Under the pieces are notes generated by a model. The model did no database searches. It was not told the origin of the DNA and saw nothing but the letters and a program-made list of their open reading frames with translations. A DNA stretch of 64,000 nucleotides from Bog-473 sp963707835 (GTDB lineage: Bacteria > Actinomycetota > Acidimicrobiia > Acidimicrobiales > RAAP-2). Made by a program: the position numbers and the translations under genes. The stretch spans positions 558,001-622,000 of the forward strand of contig CAVPRI010000001.1 in assembly GCA_963707835.1 (NCBI GenBank), read 5' to 3'. Positions 63,072 to 64,000 of this stretch are shown here, piece by piece. Within the stretch, counting starts at the first letter, position 1; each line of letters starts with the position of its first letter.

Positions 63072-64000
63072 ATGTATGAGGGGACTTGGGAGTCCGTGCG
63101 GACCCACCGCGTGCCCGACTGGTACGACGACGCCAAGGTCGGCATCGCCCTGCACTGGGGTCCCTTCTCGGTCCCCGGGTGGGCGCCGCGTGGCCCGAGC
63201 CTCGACGCGCTCTGGCGCGAGGGCGGGTCGGCCCGGCTGCTGCGGGAGAATCCCCGGGCCGAGTGGTACGGCAACTCCATGCAGATCAGGGGCGGCCCCA
63301 CCCAGCTGCACCACGTCGGGACCTATGGGGACGACTACCCCTACGACAACTTCGTCCGCACCTTCAACGAGGCCGCGGCCGGTGCCGACCTCGATGCGCT
63401 GGCCGGCCTCTGCCGGTCCGCCGGCGCGCGCTACGTGCTGTTGAGCGCCAAGCACCATGACGGGTTCGCCCTGTGGCCTTCGCGCACGGCGCATCCGGTC
63501 AAGGGCCCGTACCACGCCCGCCGAGACCTGGTGGGCGAGCTGACGGAGGCGGTGCGCGACCGGCGCATGCGCATGGGACTGCTGTACTCGGGCGGCTATG
63601 ACTGGCCTTACAGCGGCCGCGTCCTGACCACGGCGGCCGACACGGTCCTGGCCGTGCCCCACGACCGGGCCTACGTGCGCTATGCCACGGCACACTGGCG
63701 CGAGCTCATCGACCGCTACCAGCCCTCGGTCATGTGGAACGACGTGGCCTGGCCGCGGGACCCGCACCTGGCCGAGCTGCTGGCCCACTTCTACAACACG
63801 GTCGACGAGGGGGTGGTCAACGATCGCTGGCGACAGCGCCTGCCGCGCCACGCGCTGAGCAGACGCGCTCATCCGTGCCGGTGCCGGTCTGGCCGAGGCG
63901 GCCCGGCGCCGCCGGCCCGGCGGGCGACCCATCGGTGCCGCTCCCGTGCCGCGCCACTGCGACTTCCGTACCCTCGCCGCGCCCGACGACGCCCTCGCGG
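63072..64000 (+). CDS. Alpha-L-fucosidase, GH29 (partial, frameshifted near the edge)
   Basis: ATG 63072 opens MYEGTWESVRTHRVPDWYDDAKVGIALHWGPFSVPGWAP, the start of the GH29 barrel (the KxGIxxHWGxxSVP motif), followed by CRSAGARYVLLSAKHHDGFALWPSRTAHPVKG, MGLLYSGGYDWPYSG and IDRYQPSVMWNDVAWP, where the Asp is the catalytic nucleophile of the family. A one-base shift near 63862 precedes ALIRAGAGLAEAARRRRPGG and the end region HCDFRTLAAP, after which the gene runs off the window. No signal peptide is seen, so it may be cytosolic. It removes terminal fucose from glycans; the partner genes lie to the right. Confidence 0.85.
   Translation, partial: MYEGTWESVRTHRVPDWYDDAKVGIALHWGPFSVPGWAPRGPSLDALWREGGSARLLRENPRAEWYGNSMQIRGGPTQLHHVGTYGDDYPYDNFVRTFNEAAAGADLDALAGLCRSAGARYVLLSAKHHDGFALWPSRTAHPVKGPYHARRDLVGELTEAVRDRRMRMGLLYSGGYDWPYSGRVLTTAADTVLAVPHDRAYVRYATAHWRELIDRYQPSVMWNDVAWPRDPHLAELLAHFYNTVDEGVVNDRWRQRLPRHALSRRAHPCRCRSGRGGPAPPARRATHRCRSRAAPLRLPYPRRARRRPR

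Overview
The window is about 70% GC, with many GTG starts and few Rho-type T-tracts. It encodes mycofactocin-type and F420/LLM-type oxidoreductases, BTAD/SARP and TetR regulators, a cytochrome P450 and many short-chain dehydrogenases (SDRs). This points to an actinomycete, perhaps an Acidimicrobiia-like lineage (inference; no rRNA or other marker gene is present).

Bases 1-11184 look like the right-hand part of an integrated conjugative element. It begins with transfer genes: a MobF-type relaxase/helicase, a VirD4/TraG coupling ATPase and a BTAD regulator. These are followed by a cargo block of visibly lower GC (about 3.9-11.1 kb). The cargo holds a TOPRIM-domain protein, a dprA-like/comF-like phosphoribosyltransferase pair, an Xis-type helix-turn-helix gene, and a two-gene unit of an unknown protein plus a DUF6615-like nuclease candidate. 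Two LexA-box-like palindromes sit in front of cargo genes. The element ends at a 3' half of tRNA-Arg(ACG) (11143-11184), preceded by two pairs of 9-bp direct repeats and followed by a hairpin that fits the native tRNA terminator. The intact tRNA and the integrase should lie to the left, outside the window.

Bases 11.2-30.6 kb are chromosomal and catabolic. They hold an alpha/beta hydrolase, an NAD-dependent formate dehydrogenase, a crotonase, a coupled msrB-msrA pair, a pirin, five SDRs plus a sixth at 29.8 kb, a GlcD-like FAD oxidase, an F420/LLM oxidoreductase, three SnoaL-like or NTF2-like proteins or relatives, a TauD-type dioxygenase, a Gfo/Idh oxidoreductase, and an MFS exporter/universal-stress-protein pair with a divergent TetR.

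Bases 29.8-34.8 kb carry an SDR, zinc-ribbon, hyuA, hyuB operon. Bases 34.8-40.2 kb carry a catalase and two DHA2-type exporters around a TetR gene with two clear palindromic operators. Bases 40.3-48.5 kb carry an EAL-GAF-GAF-GGDEF signalling protein, a GMC oxidoreductase and three tandem amidohydrolases. Bases 48.5-57.2 kb carry a TetR, SnoaL-type proteins, SDRs, a P450, an AhpD-like protein, an LLM oxidoreductase, a mycofactocin-type SDR and a secreted SGNH hydrolase. Bases 57.2-64 kb carry a PAS-GGDEF-EAL protein, a Na+/H+ antiporter, a SHOCT membrane protein, a flippase-like membrane protein and the start of an alpha-L-fucosidase.

Many genes are split by single-base shifts, clustered at 1-10.3 kb, 31-36 kb, 44-51.5 kb and 63.9 kb, while 11.2-30.8 kb and 52-63 kb are almost free of them. 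Because the split genes keep their catalytic motifs on both sides of each shift, I read most of these as assembly or sequencing indels and annotate such genes as one feature.
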